From Mixta sp. Marseille-Q2659 (GTDB lineage Bacteria > Pseudomonadota > Gammaproteobacteria > Enterobacterales > Enterobacteriaceae): a stretch of 60,114 bases of DNA. Of the stretch, positions 1-8,747 are shown one piece after another. A program made the translations under genes and the position numbers. The stretch is taken from positions 1 through 60,114 of the forward strand of contig NZ_CALNWY010000027.1 in the NCBI RefSeq assembly GCF_940807255.1, given 5' to 3'. Below the pieces are notes generated by a model. It was not told the DNA's origin, searched no databases, and saw only the letters and a program-made list of their open reading frames with translations. The number at the start of each line of letters is the position of its first letter. Within the stretch, counting starts at the first letter, position 1.

Positions 1-771
1 GTGCTGGGCCATGCCGTGATGTCGCAGTTCCCGGTAATGACCAACAGTTTTACGCTGCCTTTTGTGGAGAACGTGCAGCGTGCCCAGGCGGTAAAAGCGC
101 AAATTAATGCTATCTACCAGCAAAGCGGCCTGCGTCCTCTGGTTTTCTTTTCCATTGTGCTGCCCGATGTTCGCGACATCATTTTGCAAAGCGATGGCTT
201 TTGTCAGGATATCGTGCAGGCGCTGGTGGCGCCGCTACAGCAGGAGTTGGGCATGGCGCCCGCGCCGGTCGCGCACCGCACGCATGGATTGACCGCCAGC
301 AACCTCGGTAAATATGACGCGCGTATTGCCGCTATCGACTACACCCTGGCGCATGACGATGGCATTTCGCTGCGCGGGCTCGATGAAGCGCAGGTGATCC
401 TGCTGGGCGTCTCACGCTGCGGCAAAACGCCGACCAGTCTTTATCTGGCGATGCAGTTCGGCGTGCGGGCCGCCAACTATCCATTTATTGCCGATGATAT
501 GGATAACCTGAAGCTGCCGCCCGCGCTTAAGCCTTTCCAGCATAAACTCTTTGGCTTAACCATCGATCCCGAGCGGCTGGCGGCGATTCGCCAGGAGCGT
601 GCCGAGAATACCCGTTATGCCTCAATGCGCCAGTGCCGGCTGGAGGTGGGAGAAGTAGAAGCGCTGTTTCGCTCGCATCAGATCCGCTATCTCAACAGTA
701 CCAACTATTCGGTAGAGGAAATCGCCACCAAAATTCTCGATATTATGGGCCTTAACCGGCGCATGTATTGA
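1..771 (+). CDS. ppsR: PEP synthase regulatory protein PpsR (5' end outside window)
   Basis: Bifunctional serine/threonine kinase and Pi-dependent pyrophosphorylase that inactivates and reactivates phosphoenolpyruvate synthase by phosphorylating its active-site Thr. The fragment carries 256 residues and aligns from about residue 22 of the 277-residue E. coli protein to its end, so roughly 21 codons lie upstream of the window. The P-loop-like GVSRCGKT is at fragment residues 136-143, followed by the conserved SLYLAMQFG and [10 protein letters not shown] segments; the C-terminus SRRMY-like NRRMY is intact. The GTG at position 1 is an internal Val codon, not a start. aroH follows in the same direction, as in E. 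coli. Identification is by close sequence similarity to the known family; function is established knowledge. Confidence 0.97.
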   Translation: MLGHAVMSQFPVMTNSFTLPFVENVQRAQAVKAQINAIYQQSGLRPLVFFSIVLPDVRDIILQSDGFCQDIVQALVAPLQQELGMAPAPVAHRTHGLTASNLGKYDARIAAIDYTLAHDDGISLRGLDEAQVILLGVSRCGKTPTSLYLAMQFGVRAANYPFIADDMDNLKLPPALKPFQHKLFGLTIDPERLAAIRQERAENTRYASMRQCRLEVGEVEALFRSHQIRYLNSTNYSVEEIATKILDIMGLNRRMY

Positions 772-839
772 TGCGTTTTTATCGGTTATTGTGGTCTTTA
801 CCCCTTTCAGGCGGTTGAATTTGCTGCTGGTTGGTTTAT

Positions 840-855
840 TGTGATCGCCATCACT
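840..855. promoter_or_regulatory. CRP-like palindrome upstream of aroH
   Basis: TGTGATCGCCATCACT matches the CRP consensus TGTGA-N6-TCACA at 9 of 10 half-site bases and contains a perfect GTGAT/ATCAC inverted repeat. It lies 45 bp before the aroH start. No TrpR operator of the E. coli aroH type could be recognised here. The site call is by pattern only. Confidence 0.4.
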
Positions 856-899
856 TCCCGGCACTTCAGCCGCTGCGAAGAACTATTTTTGAGATCCCA

Positions 900-1946
900 A
901 TGAACAAAACTGATGAACTGCGAACCGCGCGCATCGACTCGCTGGTGACGCCCGCCGCGCTGGCGCAGCAATATCCGATAACGGAGAGTATTGTTGCCAG
1001 CGTGACGGCAGCGCGACAGCGTATCGCCCGTATTCTTGCCGGTGAGGATCCGCGCCTGCTGGTAATTATCGGCCCCTGCTCGCTGCACGATCCGCACGCC
1101 GCACTGGAATATGCCGCCAGGCTCAAAACGCTGCATGATAAGTATCACTCCCGCCTTGAAATCGTGATGCGCACCTATTTTGAAAAGCCCCGTACCGTGG
1201 TGGGCTGGAAGGGTCTGATTTCCGATCCCGGTCTTGACGGCAGCTTCCGCGTTAACGACGGTCTTGCCGTTGCACGCAAGCTGCTGCTGGATATTAATGC
1301 GCTGGGCCTGCCGACGGCGACAGAGTTTCTGGATATGGTGATCGGCCAGTTTATTGCCGATTTAATTAGCTGGGGCGCTATCGGCGCCAGAACCACGGAA
1401 AGCCAGATCCATCGCGAGATGGCCTCCGCCCTCTCCTGTCCGGTTGGCTTTAAAAACGGCACCGACGGCAATACGCGCATTGCGGTCGATGCGATTCGTG
1501 CCGCGCGCGTCAGCCATATGTTTTTGTCGCCGGATAAGCATGGACAGATGACGATTTACCAGACCAGCGGCAATCCTTCCGGCCATATCATTATGCGCGG
1601 CGGCAAAGCGCCTAATTATCATCCGCAGGATATTGCGGAAGCGGTAGCCAGTCTGCGCGCCTTTGATCTGCCGGAGCATCTGGTGGTGGATTTCAGTCAC
1701 GGCAACTGTCTGAAGCAGCATCGTCGTCAGCGTGACGTGGCCGAGTCGGTAGCGCAGCAGATCCGCGACGGCTCGCGCGCCATTGCCGGCGTGATGATTG
1801 AAAGCTTTTTGCAGGAAGGTAATCAACCGGTTGTTAACGGCCAGGCGCTCACCTATGGTCAGTCAATTACCGATCCCTGCCTGGGCTGGGAGGATAGCGA
1901 AGCGGTTCTGGCGTTACTGGCTGAGGCGGTTGACAGCCGTTTTTAA
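900..1946 (+). CDS. aroH: 3-deoxy-7-phosphoheptulonate synthase, Trp-sensitive type
   Basis: First enzyme of the shikimate pathway: condenses phosphoenolpyruvate with erythrose 4-phosphate to DAHP in the cytoplasm. 348 residues, the same length as E. coli AroH, and near-identical through IGPCSLHD, RTYFEKPRT, GWKGLISDP, GARTTESQ, GFKNGTDG and VDFSHGNC, which carry the metal and substrate ligands of class I DAHP synthases. The start at 900 (MNKTDELRTARI) matches the family N-terminus; an in-frame GTG-type start further upstream would add non-conserved residues. Neighbour order ppsR-aroH is as in E. coli. The Trp-sensitive isozyme (rather than AroF or AroG) is inferred from best resemblance and synteny. 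Confidence 0.96.
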   Translation: MNKTDELRTARIDSLVTPAALAQQYPITESIVASVTAARQRIARILAGEDPRLLVIIGPCSLHDPHAALEYAARLKTLHDKYHSRLEIVMRTYFEKPRTVVGWKGLISDPGLDGSFRVNDGLAVARKLLLDINALGLPTATEFLDMVIGQFIADLISWGAIGARTTESQIHREMASALSCPVGFKNGTDGNTRIAVDAIRAARVSHMFLSPDKHGQMTIYQTSGNPSGHIIMRGGKAPNYHPQDIAEAVASLRAFDLPEHLVVDFSHGNCLKQHRRQRDVAESVAQQIRDGSRAIAGVMIESFLQEGNQPVVNGQALTYGQSITDPCLGWEDSEAVLALLAEAVDSRF

Positions 1947-2082
1947 CCGCCGTGACGCAAAGCAAAGCGGAAACTGAAGAAAAGCTGATTAGTGAACCGG
2001 TTTCAGGTGAATCGCAGGGTGTCTGCGCGAGAAATCCAGGCCGATCGTAAAGACGCAAAAGACGCCATCCCTGGCCGCTCGG

Positions 2083-2104
2083 CCCGCGCCGTCCCTGGCG
2101 CGGG
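2083..2104. other. Strong stem-loop downstream of aroH
   Basis: CCCGCGCC and GGCGCGGG form a perfect 8-bp stem with a 6-base loop. No T-run follows directly, so it is a hairpin of unknown role in the 244-bp gap between aroH and selO. The hemP/ydiE gene found near here in E. coli is not recognisable. Confidence 0.4.
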
Positions 2105-2158
2105 ACGCTTTACTCTTCTGCCTGGGCTTCCCGCGCCTTAAGCCTGAAGACAATTTGC

Positions 2159-2181
2159 AGCCGGTTATCCGACCGGCTTTT
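2159..2181 (+). terminator. Rho-independent terminator between convergent aroH and selO
   Basis: AGCCGGT and ACCGGCT pair across a 6-base loop, followed by TTTT on the + strand. It lies just beyond the selO stop and 213 bp after aroH, so it would end aroH transcription. Confidence 0.6.
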
Positions 2182-2190
2182 ATGCGCTTT

Positions 2191-3630
2191 TTAACTGGAA
2201 CAGCTGACCACGATCTTTTTCCCTTCATCCGGCGGACGTCGGGTTAAATCGGCATATTCCGGCGCATCGCTGTAAGGTTGACAGAGTGCCTGATGCAGAT
2301 GCTTTAACACTGTAACATCATCCTTTTCCGCCGCCTCAATCGCCTGCTGCGCCAGATAATTACGCAGGATCACCGCAGGATTCGCCGCCTTCATGCGCTG
2401 CTGTCGTTCAGCATCGCTGCGTTCATCCTTTAATAAACGCTGGCGATAGCGCTGATACCAGCTATCGAAAGCCTCACGATCGATAAACTCATCGCGCAAC
2501 GGCGAACGGATTTCATCCTGCTGCGTTGCGCTTAGCATACGGAAAGTACGCGTATAGTCGCTGCCTTCCTGACTCATTAACGCCAGCAGCCCGGTCAGCA
2601 GTTCATTGTCCTCCTGCTGCGGCGTCAAAAAGCCCAGCTTCGCGCGCATTCTCTCGCCCCAGGTCGCCATCAGCGCCGGTTCATAACGGCTCAGCGCCTG
2701 CTTAAGCTGCTCGGTAGAAAGCAGATCTGACAGCGCATGGGCAAGCCGGTTAAGATTCCACAATCCGATCATCGGCTGATTATCAAAGGCGTAACGCCCC
2801 TGGTAATCGGAGTGATTACAAATAAAGCCGGGCTGGTAATCATCCAGGAACCCATATGGGCCATAGTCCAGCGTGAGGCCCAGCACCGACATATTATCGG
2901 TATTCATTACGCCATGCGCGAAGCCGACGCTCTGCCAGGCGGCAATCAGGCGCGCGGTACGTTCGACCACATCGCTAAACCAGAGCAAATAACGATCCTG
3001 CTCCTGTTCCAGCGCTGTCCAGTGATGATGAATCAGGTAATCGGCCAGCTGACGCACCTTCTCCGGCTGCCCGTTATAGAAAAAGTGTTCAAAATGACCG
3101 AAGCGCGCATGGCTTTCCGCCACGCGTAGCAACATGGCGCCGCGCTCTTTGGTTTCCCGATAAACCGGCTCATCGCTGGTCACAATGGTCAGCGCGCGGC
3201 TGGTGGGAATGCCTAAATGATGTAACGCCTCTGAAGCGAGGAATTCGCGAATGGTCGAGCGCAGCACGGCGCGACCGTCGCCCATGCGTGAATAGGGTGT
3301 CAGCCCTGCGCCTTTTAAGTGCCAGTCAAACTTTCTGCCGTCAGAGAGCTGTTGCTCGCCGAGCAGAATGCCGCGGCCATCACCTAACTGTCCGGCCCAG
3401 ACGCCAAACTGATGGCCGCTGTAAACCTGCGCCAGCGGCTGCATGCCGGGCAACAGCTCGGCGCCGCTCCAGATATCGATTTTATCAGCGCTGAACCAAC
3501 TTTCATCCAGCTCCAAATCACGAGCCAGCGCCTCGCTATGATAAAGCAGGCGGGCGTTTTTTAGCGGTGTGGGATTGAGCGCGGTATAAAATCCGCTTAA
3601 TTCGTTATGCCAGGTGTTATTAAACTCCAT
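2191..3630 (-). CDS. selO: Protein adenylyltransferase SelO (YdiU)
   Basis: Pseudokinase-fold enzyme that transfers AMP from ATP to Ser/Thr/Tyr hydroxyls of proteins (AMPylation), linked in E. coli to redox stress. 479 residues versus 478 in E. coli, with strong identity: [20 protein letters not shown] (61-86 region), [23 protein letters not shown] (nucleotide-binding Lys near 106), [12 protein letters not shown] with the metal-binding Asn/Asp, and the characteristic C-terminal Cys-Ser-Ser. The start at 3630 is chosen because GGAGG sits eight bases upstream and the protein then begins where the family does; the longer reading adds 23 unrelated residues. Convergent with aroH. Confidence 0.95.
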   Translation of the reverse strand: MEFNNTWHNELSGFYTALNPTPLKNARLLYHSEALARDLELDESWFSADKIDIWSGAELLPGMQPLAQVYSGHQFGVWAGQLGDGRGILLGEQQLSDGRKFDWHLKGAGLTPYSRMGDGRAVLRSTIREFLASEALHHLGIPTSRALTIVTSDEPVYRETKERGAMLLRVAESHARFGHFEHFFYNGQPEKVRQLADYLIHHHWTALEQEQDRYLLWFSDVVERTARLIAAWQSVGFAHGVMNTDNMSVLGLTLDYGPYGFLDDYQPGFICNHSDYQGRYAFDNQPMIGLWNLNRLAHALSDLLSTEQLKQALSRYEPALMATWGERMRAKLGFLTPQQEDNELLTGLLALMSQEGSDYTRTFRMLSATQQDEIRSPLRDEFIDREAFDSWYQRYRQRLLKDERSDAERQQRMKAANPAVILRNYLAQQAIEAAEKDDVTVLKHLHQALCQPYSDAPEYADLTRRPPDEGKKIVVSCSS

Positions 3631-3706
3631 GCTGCCTCCGTTTACCGCAACAGGTATTAAGTGTAACCCTGAAGTGGTGAGGTAAACAGAAAAGCGCAAG
3701 GATTTA

Positions 3707-4459
3707 TCAGCACTGGCCGTCGGAAAAGCCGTCTGGCGTCTCGGTCAGGGTTGTCAGCTCGCTCTCCGGCACCGGCGGAAATAGCGCGCCCTGCAAACCA
3801 GAGAAAGGAAAAGGCGTGATTTTTTCCAGCATGTTGACTTCATCCATGCCCTGCGCAATGAGCTGCTGACAATGATCGCTAATCTGCGCGGTAATCGCAT
3901 TTAGCACGGCACTATAAGAAGCGCGCTTTAAGGTTTGCTGTAAAAAATATTTATCCAGTTTGATTCGAGTAAAAAGATTATCGTAAACCGCTTTCGCTGG
4001 CGCTTTGCCTGAGCCGAAATTATGTAGCGTTAATTTAAAGTTATTACTTAGCGTGCTTAATAACGCATTATCTTTACCGGATTTAAAATCTGGAAAGTTC
4101 TCACCAATTGATAATTCCAGCGCCGAAAACGAACGTAATTTATGGAGCAGAAAGTCACTGGATAGCAGCAGCTGCGCTATCTCATGGTCAATGCTCAAAA
4201 TAACTGCGATATTATTCTGCAAAAAGAAATCATGATGGCTTTCAATAACGCTGATTTGCTTTTGTAACGTTTGCAGGCGCTGTTCGCTGTCAACCTGAGC
4301 CAGCAAAATATCCTGTGGTACGGCAACATTCAGCGAACGATGCAGAAAACTGGATAATAAGTCTACGGCCAGCAGCTGGCCATTAAAGGCATAAACAGGA
4401 TTAAAGGCTGTGTGAATAAAATAATCAGCAAAAACCGGATTTTTCATTTTTTTAGCCAT
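3707..4459 (-). CDS. ydiV: Anti-FlhDC factor, degenerate EAL domain protein (YdiV/RflP)
   Basis: In enterobacteria YdiV binds FlhD and blocks the flagellar master regulator FlhDC, also delivering it to ClpXP; it does not hydrolyse c-di-GMP. This protein has about 250 residues and matches E. coli YdiV through most of its length: [23 protein letters not shown]-like [26 protein letters not shown], and a final [17 protein letters not shown]. The EAL signature and metal ligands are absent (LELSI replaces it), consistent with a non-catalytic role. Position between selO and nlpC is syntenic. Start is uncertain: ATG 4459 or ATG 4447 have poor ribosome sites, whereas an in-frame TTG at 4504 has AAGGA at good spacing but would add 15 non-homologous residues. 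Confidence 0.85.
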   Translation of the reverse strand: MAKKMKNPVFADYFIHTAFNPVYAFNGQLLAVDLLSSFLHRSLNVAVPQDILLAQVDSEQRLQTLQKQISVIESHHDFFLQNNIAVILSIDHEIAQLLLSSDFLLHKLRSFSALELSIGENFPDFKSGKDNALLSTLSNNFKLTLHNFGSGKAPAKAVYDNLFTRIKLDKYFLQQTLKRASYSAVLNAITAQISDHCQQLIAQGMDEVNMLEKITPFPFSGLQGALFPPVPESELTTLTETPDGFSDGQC

Positions 4460-4826
4460 AAAAAAGTGGCAATTTGCGCATCCTATACTAAGGAAAAATG
4501 ACAATCAATAGCGTCCTTAATGAGAAAAGAGAATGCTTTTCCTTGTCACTTGCGCATTAACTCACTGAAAGTGCAGTGTATAACTCAAATTCATCTTTAT
4601 GTCTGCTAATGTTTTTTAGGCATTGCTCACATTAATAAATTAGAGTTTATGATGTTTTTCATTGATGCAGTTAATATCCGACTTAACGTTCAATTAAAAA
4701 TAACGCTTATGTAAGCGATGTTGTTATTCGGCATTACTGTGCAGCTGCAGATAATCATTTCATATTTTAAACGCTGTTTAAATGAGCATTTTCCGAATCG
4801 AATGCTGTTTTTTCAACAGGTTAAAT
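4460..4826. other. AT-rich intergenic region ydiV-nlpC
   Basis: 367 bp without a supported gene, markedly more AT-rich than its surroundings. It should hold the ydiV promoter. A TTTAAAC/GTTTAAA inverted repeat lies near 4765-4781. No terminator with a clear T-run for nlpC and no RNA gene could be recognised. Confidence 0.5.
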
Positions 4827-5288
4827 TTAAATACGGCGCGCCTGCCAGAATGTTTTTTGCCAGTAGCTGTTATCCAGCGAGGAGCGAATGACGCCCTGGC
4901 TGGTTGAGGCATGAATAAACTGATTATCGCTATCGTAAATGCCGACGTGCAGTCCATTCTCCTCACGACCGGTTTTAAAGAAGACCAAATCGCCCGGCAA
5001 CAGCTGCTCTTTGGCAATGCGCGTCCCGATATCGGTCTGAGCGCGCGTGGAGCGTGGTAGCTGCAGATTGAAGCGATCGCGGAAGGTCAGATAAACAAAT
5101 CCAGAGCAGTCAATGCCGCGGCGACTCATTCCGCCATAGCGATAAGGCGTGCCGTGCCAGCGGGTTAGCTGGTCATTCAGTTCGGCAATAACGGTGATGG
5201 AATCGGCAAGGCGGCCATTGGGCGGCGGCGCATGATGACTGCAGCCAGCAAGTAAGAGAGCAAGCAAAAATAAGAGGCCGATGCGCAT
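4827..5288 (-). CDS. nlpC: NlpC/P60 family lipoprotein peptidase
   Basis: Predicted outer- or inner-membrane lipoprotein with an NlpC/P60 papain-like domain that cleaves peptidoglycan peptide stems (gamma-D-Glu-diaminopimelate type bonds). 153 residues from the ATG at 5288. Lipobox LLAGC gives the lipidated Cys16; the catalytic triad is visible as Cys61 (DCSGF), His114 (LHVGIY) and His126 (FIHAS). The longer reading frame upstream begins before the signal peptide and is rejected. Sits 67 bp after btuD in the same direction, matching the E. coli btuCED-nlpC order. Confidence 0.93.
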   Translation of the reverse strand: MRIGLLFLLALLLAGCSHHAPPPNGRLADSITVIAELNDQLTRWHGTPYRYGGMSRRGIDCSGFVYLTFRDRFNLQLPRSTRAQTDIGTRIAKEQLLPGDLVFFKTGREENGLHVGIYDSDNQFIHASTSQGVIRSSLDNSYWQKTFWQARRI

Positions 5289-5355
5289 AACCTGAGTCCT
5301 TCCTGACGGGAGCGTAACGGGCCTCACTGTAGCGGTAAATACCCGTCGCTGGCAA

Positions 5356-6114
5356 TCACTCCAGTGATGCTCCGGCGACTAACCAGCTTTCTCCCTCAGC
5401 CTGAAGCTTACGAAAAGTCAGCCCATACACCGAATGCAATAAATCAGGATGCAACACCGCCCCGGCGCTGCCCTGCTTTATCACCTTTCCCTGCTGCATT
5501 AGCCATACGATGTGGGCGTGACGCAAGCTGTGATTGAGGTCATGGCCGCTGGCAATCACCGTACCACCGGCGCGACAAAAAGCGCCGAGTTCACCGTCCA
5601 GCGCCTGCTGCTGCGCCACATCCAGCCCCGTGTAAGGTTCATCCAGCAGCAGCAAAGCGGTCTCATCGTGCTGGCAGGGCCAAACCTGCAGCATAACGGC
5701 CATCAGCCGGACGCGCTGCCACTCACCACCTGAAAGCTGGGTTACCGGCCGCGTAAGTTTATCTTCCAGCTGGAAAGCGGAGAGCAGCCGTAGCAATAGC
5801 GCATTCTGTTGCGGGCCTGACCACTGAATATGCTGACGCAGGTAATGAAAAACGGCCATCTGCCCCGGCGGCGGCTGTTGTTGCGGCAGCCAGGCGCGTC
5901 GGCGCGCCAGCGCTGATGGCGACCACGCTTCCAGCAACTTGCCATTTAGAAGCACCTCACCCTCGCCCGGCAACAGGCCGGACAGCCGCGCCAGCAACGA
6001 GCTTTTACCCGCCCCGTTAGGGCCAAGCAGATGGATTATCTCGCCCTCTCTGACGTGGGCGCTAAAAGGATGCAGGCGACCCGGCACAGCCGCCTGCGCA
6101 ACACACAGCTGCAT
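5356..6114 (-). CDS. btuD: Vitamin B12 ABC transporter ATP-binding protein
   Basis: ATPase of the BtuCDF cobalamin importer in the inner membrane. 252 residues. Walker A GPNGAGKSS at 31-39, ABC signature LSGGEWQR at 127-134, Walker B LLLLDE at 154-159 with the D-loop TGLD, and H-loop His191. Its ATG shares one base with the btuE stop codon (TAATG), showing translational coupling. Works with BtuC encoded two genes upstream; the periplasmic partner BtuF is not in this window. Confidence 0.95.
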   Translation of the reverse strand: MQLCVAQAAVPGRLHPFSAHVREGEIIHLLGPNGAGKSSLLARLSGLLPGEGEVLLNGKLLEAWSPSALARRRAWLPQQQPPPGQMAVFHYLRQHIQWSGPQQNALLLRLLSAFQLEDKLTRPVTQLSGGEWQRVRLMAVMLQVWPCQHDETALLLLDEPYTGLDVAQQQALDGELGAFCRAGGTVIASGHDLNHSLRHAHIVWLMQQGKVIKQGSAGAVLHPDLLHSVYGLTFRKLQAEGESWLVAGASLE

Positions 6115-6659
6115 TATTTTGCCAGTGCGAGCTTGATGCTTTCCATCACGATAGGATCTTCCGGCGTCATATCCGGCGCGAAGCGCTGTATAACTTCACC
6201 GTTACGACCAACCAGGAACTTTTCAAAGTTCCACAGAATGTCGCCCTTTTGCTTCGGCGCCCGGCCTTTGCTCGCCATACGTTCATAAAAGCCGCTGTTT
6301 TCCGGCTCTACCGCTTTCGGGCAGGCATCGATAAGCTGCTGGTAAAGCGGATGACGCGACGGGCCATTTACCTCAATCTTGCTAAACATCGGGAAGGAAA
6401 CGCCATAGGTAGTGCTGCAGAATTCACGAATTTCTTCATCACTGCCGGGCTCCTGACCAAGAAAGGCATTGCAGGGAAAGCCCAGTACATTAAACCCTGA
6501 CTTATTCCAGGCGCGCTGGATATTCTCCAGCTCACTATACTGCGGCGTCAGGCCACATCGGGAGGCCACGTTGACAATCAGCAGCACATCCCCTTTCCAT
6601 TGGCCCAGCGTGGTACGTTTACCATCCAGCATAACCAATTCAGTATCGTAAATACTCAT
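6114..6659 (-). CDS. btuE: Glutathione peroxidase-like thioredoxin peroxidase BtuE
   Basis: Non-selenium glutathione-peroxidase family enzyme that reduces hydroperoxides with thioredoxin; not required for B12 uptake despite its place in the operon. 181 residues (E. coli 183). The peroxidatic Cys35 is in NVASRCGLTPQ where animal enzymes have selenocysteine; Gln in FLGQEPGSDEEI and Trp in LWNFEKFL complete the catalytic set. The start at 6659 (MSIYDTELV) matches the family; the open frame extends far upstream only because it shadows btuC in another frame. Confidence 0.95.
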   Translation of the reverse strand: MSIYDTELVMLDGKRTTLGQWKGDVLLIVNVASRCGLTPQYSELENIQRAWNKSGFNVLGFPCNAFLGQEPGSDEEIREFCSTTYGVSFPMFSKIEVNGPSRHPLYQQLIDACPKAVEPENSGFYERMASKGRAPKQKGDILWNFEKFLVGRNGEVIQRFAPDMTPEDPIVMESIKLALAK

Positions 6660-6694
6660 GCGCGTTTCCTGTTTCAGTAAGTGGTACAGCCCGA

Positions 6695-7678
6695 CTAACG
6701 GTGCTGAGTGAGTAATAACCAAATAAACAGCGGTGCGCCCAACGTGGCGGTCACCACACCAATGGGCAATTCCGCTGCGGTGAGTACCAGTCTGGCAATG
6801 ATATCGGCAGCAAGCAACACGGCGGCGCCAGCCAGCGCGCTGGCCGGCAACAGCACGCGATGATCGGTGAGCCCATTCAGGCGCAGCAGATGCGGCACCA
6901 CCAGACCGATAAAACCAATGGCGCCCGCCAACGCCACGCTGACGCCGACCAGCCAGCCGATAGCCACCACCAGCAGATTGCGCCACAGAAATAACGGTAG
7001 CCCCAGCTGACGCGCGCTGGTCTCGCCCAGCGCCAGTAGATTCAGAATTTTCGCCTGGGCACCAAGCCAGCAAAGTACCGGCAACAGCGCCAGCATCAGC
7101 CAGCGATAGCGCCAGTCGATGCCGCTAAAGCCGCCCATCATCCAGTACATCAGCTGACGAAGATCAAGGTTACTGCTGAAGTAAACAACCCAGGTCATGA
7201 TCGCGCTACAGATAATTCCCAGCGCGACGCCTGCCAGCAGCAGGCGACTGTTGGAGAGATGGCGGCGGGCAAAACGCAGCAGAATCAGCGTTACCAGCAG
7301 CGCGCCCGCTATTGCCGCCAGACTGAAAGCCCAGAAATCGCCGTTGCCCAGCAGGACGCAGAGAACCAGCCCAACGCCCGCGCCGTTCGAGACGCCCAGC
7401 AGGCCTGGCTCAGCCAGAGGGTTCTCAAACAGCGCCTGCATAACGCAGCCCGCCATCGCCAGCGACGCACCAACCAGCAGCACGCTGAGCGTACGCGGCA
7501 AACGCAGCTGCCAGACAAACAGCTGCCCGTCCGGGCTAAACCAGCGGTCTGGCAAAATCCAGATCTCGCCCGCACACAGACTGATCAGCGTCATTCCCAG
7601 TGCAACAGCGCTGAGCCAGGCCAGCCAGCGGTAAGCACGACGATCCGCCTGACGCGAAAGTTCAGTAAGCAGCGACAT
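6695..7678 (-). CDS. btuC: Vitamin B12 ABC transporter permease
   Basis: Inner-membrane permease of BtuCDF, FecCD family. 327 residues (E. coli 326), about ten hydrophobic segments, conserved [38 protein letters not shown]-type N-terminal region and [13 protein letters not shown] near 270-283. Start at 7678 ([10 protein letters not shown]) fits the family; the frame continues 34 non-homologous codons upstream. Gene order btuC-btuE-btuD-nlpC is that of E. coli. Confidence 0.95.
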   Translation of the reverse strand: MSLLTELSRQADRRAYRWLAWLSAVALGMTLISLCAGEIWILPDRWFSPDGQLFVWQLRLPRTLSVLLVGASLAMAGCVMQALFENPLAEPGLLGVSNGAGVGLVLCVLLGNGDFWAFSLAAIAGALLVTLILLRFARRHLSNSRLLLAGVALGIICSAIMTWVVYFSSNLDLRQLMYWMMGGFSGIDWRYRWLMLALLPVLCWLGAQAKILNLLALGETSARQLGLPLFLWRNLLVVAIGWLVGVSVALAGAIGFIGLVVPHLLRLNGLTDHRVLLPASALAGAAVLLAADIIARLVLTAAELPIGVVTATLGAPLFIWLLLTQHR

Positions 7679-7785
7679 AGCGATAGTTTTATAAGGAAAA
7701 CAGAGATTTGATTGTAGTGGCTGGGGCAAAAAAAGAAAGGGATAACGTGAGCCGGACGCCCTGCCGGGCGTCCGACGCAAAGCAA

Positions 7786-8217
7786 TTAGCCGTGCGGCTG
7801 AAAATCAGGGCGATGTCCGCCAGCGTGGTGTCCATCCCGATCGGCGGCCAGGCGGTCATTTTGATGCGGATTGCGCTGCGCCATCGGCTGATGATGCTCA
7901 GGCTCTTTGTGATGCGCCGCCTTTCCCGGTGCCGGTTTATTATGGCGAGGCGCTTCGGGACGATGAGACTGCCAGCCGTTGCCATTCCAGTAGCCGCGCG
8001 GCCCCTTTTCACCAACGTGGCGGCCATGATGTTCCTGCCACCATTTCGGCGCGCGCCAGTCATAACCATCCCAGTAATAACCTCGATGATCGCGATCGCC
8101 AATGTGAATCGTCACGCCTGCAGGCGTAAGATCAAACGAAACGGCAGCGCTGGCAACCACAGGAAGTGCCGTCATGATAGTCAGCAGCACGCCTGGAAGT
8201 AATGTTTTCATTTTCAT
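7786..8217 (-). CDS. DUF2502 periplasmic protein (YpeC-like)
   Basis: 143 residues beginning [12 protein letters not shown] with a Sec signal peptide ending near ASA. The mature part contains the DUF2502 hallmark [19 protein letters not shown] followed by [10 protein letters not shown], then an unusually His/Pro/Arg-rich tail ([19 protein letters not shown] and similar), which may bind metal (inference). GAGG eight bases upstream supports the start at 8217. It is inserted between ihfA and btuC, where E. coli has nothing. Function unknown. Confidence 0.75.
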   Translation of the reverse strand: MKMKTLLPGVLLTIMTALPVVASAAVSFDLTPAGVTIHIGDRDHRGYYWDGYDWRAPKWWQEHHGRHVGEKGPRGYWNGNGWQSHRPEAPRHNKPAPGKAAHHKEPEHHQPMAQRNPHQNDRLAADRDGHHAGGHRPDFQPHG

Positions 8218-8404
8218 CGGGGTAACCTCATATTGTTTCACCCCCTGTTTATAGCGCTGCGGAGAGCTTGTCACTATCGGCCTGAGACGATTTTCACCTT
8301 ATTTGCCGGCCACTTACAGAATCCTTACATTGTGCGGTATTTGTGAAAGCCGTTGCCTGTTTCGTCAGCAAGGCTGCGGCTGAAACGCTGGATATGGGCC
8401 ATAA

Positions 8405-8430
8405 AAAAGGCCGCTCAGGGCGGCCTTTTG
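8405..8430. terminator. Bidirectional terminator after ihfA
   Basis: AAGGCCGC/GCGGCCTT stem with a short loop, flanked by A-run and T-run so it can act on both strands; on the minus strand six T follow. It closes the thrS-to-ihfA transcription unit. Confidence 0.75.
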
Positions 8431-8443
8431 TGATGCTGACAGG

Positions 8444-8743
8444 TCAGCTGTTTTTCGGGGAGGCGTTCTCGACGCGGCTTTTCAGTTTCTGCCCGGGGCG
8501 AAACGTCACCACACGACGAGCGGTGATAGGAATATCTTCACCGGTTTTAGGATTACGCCCCGGACGCTGATTTTTATCGCGAAGATCAAAGTTGCCAAAT
8601 CCAGACAGTTTGACCTGTTCGCCGTTTTCCAAAGCTCTTCTTACCTCTTCGAAAAACAGTTCAACCAGCTCTTTGGCATCCCGTTTACTCAGCCCCAGCT
8701 TTTCAAACAGGTATTCCGACATATCAGCTTTTGTAAGCGCCAT
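8444..8743 (-). CDS. ihfA: Integration host factor subunit alpha
   Basis: DNA-bending nucleoid protein, 99 residues as in E. coli, heterodimer with IhfB. Starts [18 protein letters not shown]; the beta-arm region [36 protein letters not shown] contains the intercalating Pro and is fully conserved. Four bases after pheT, as in E. coli. Confidence 0.98.
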   Translation of the reverse strand: MALTKADMSEYLFEKLGLSKRDAKELVELFFEEVRRALENGEQVKLSGFGNFDLRDKNQRPGRNPKTGEDIPITARRVVTFRPGQKLKSRVENASPKNS

Positions 8744-8747
8744 AGGT

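Noticed and set aside
1989-2228. 79-codon minus-strand frame downstream of selO, candidate hemP/ydiE replacement
   Set aside because: Translation shows no HemP motif on either strand and it spans the terminator hairpins.
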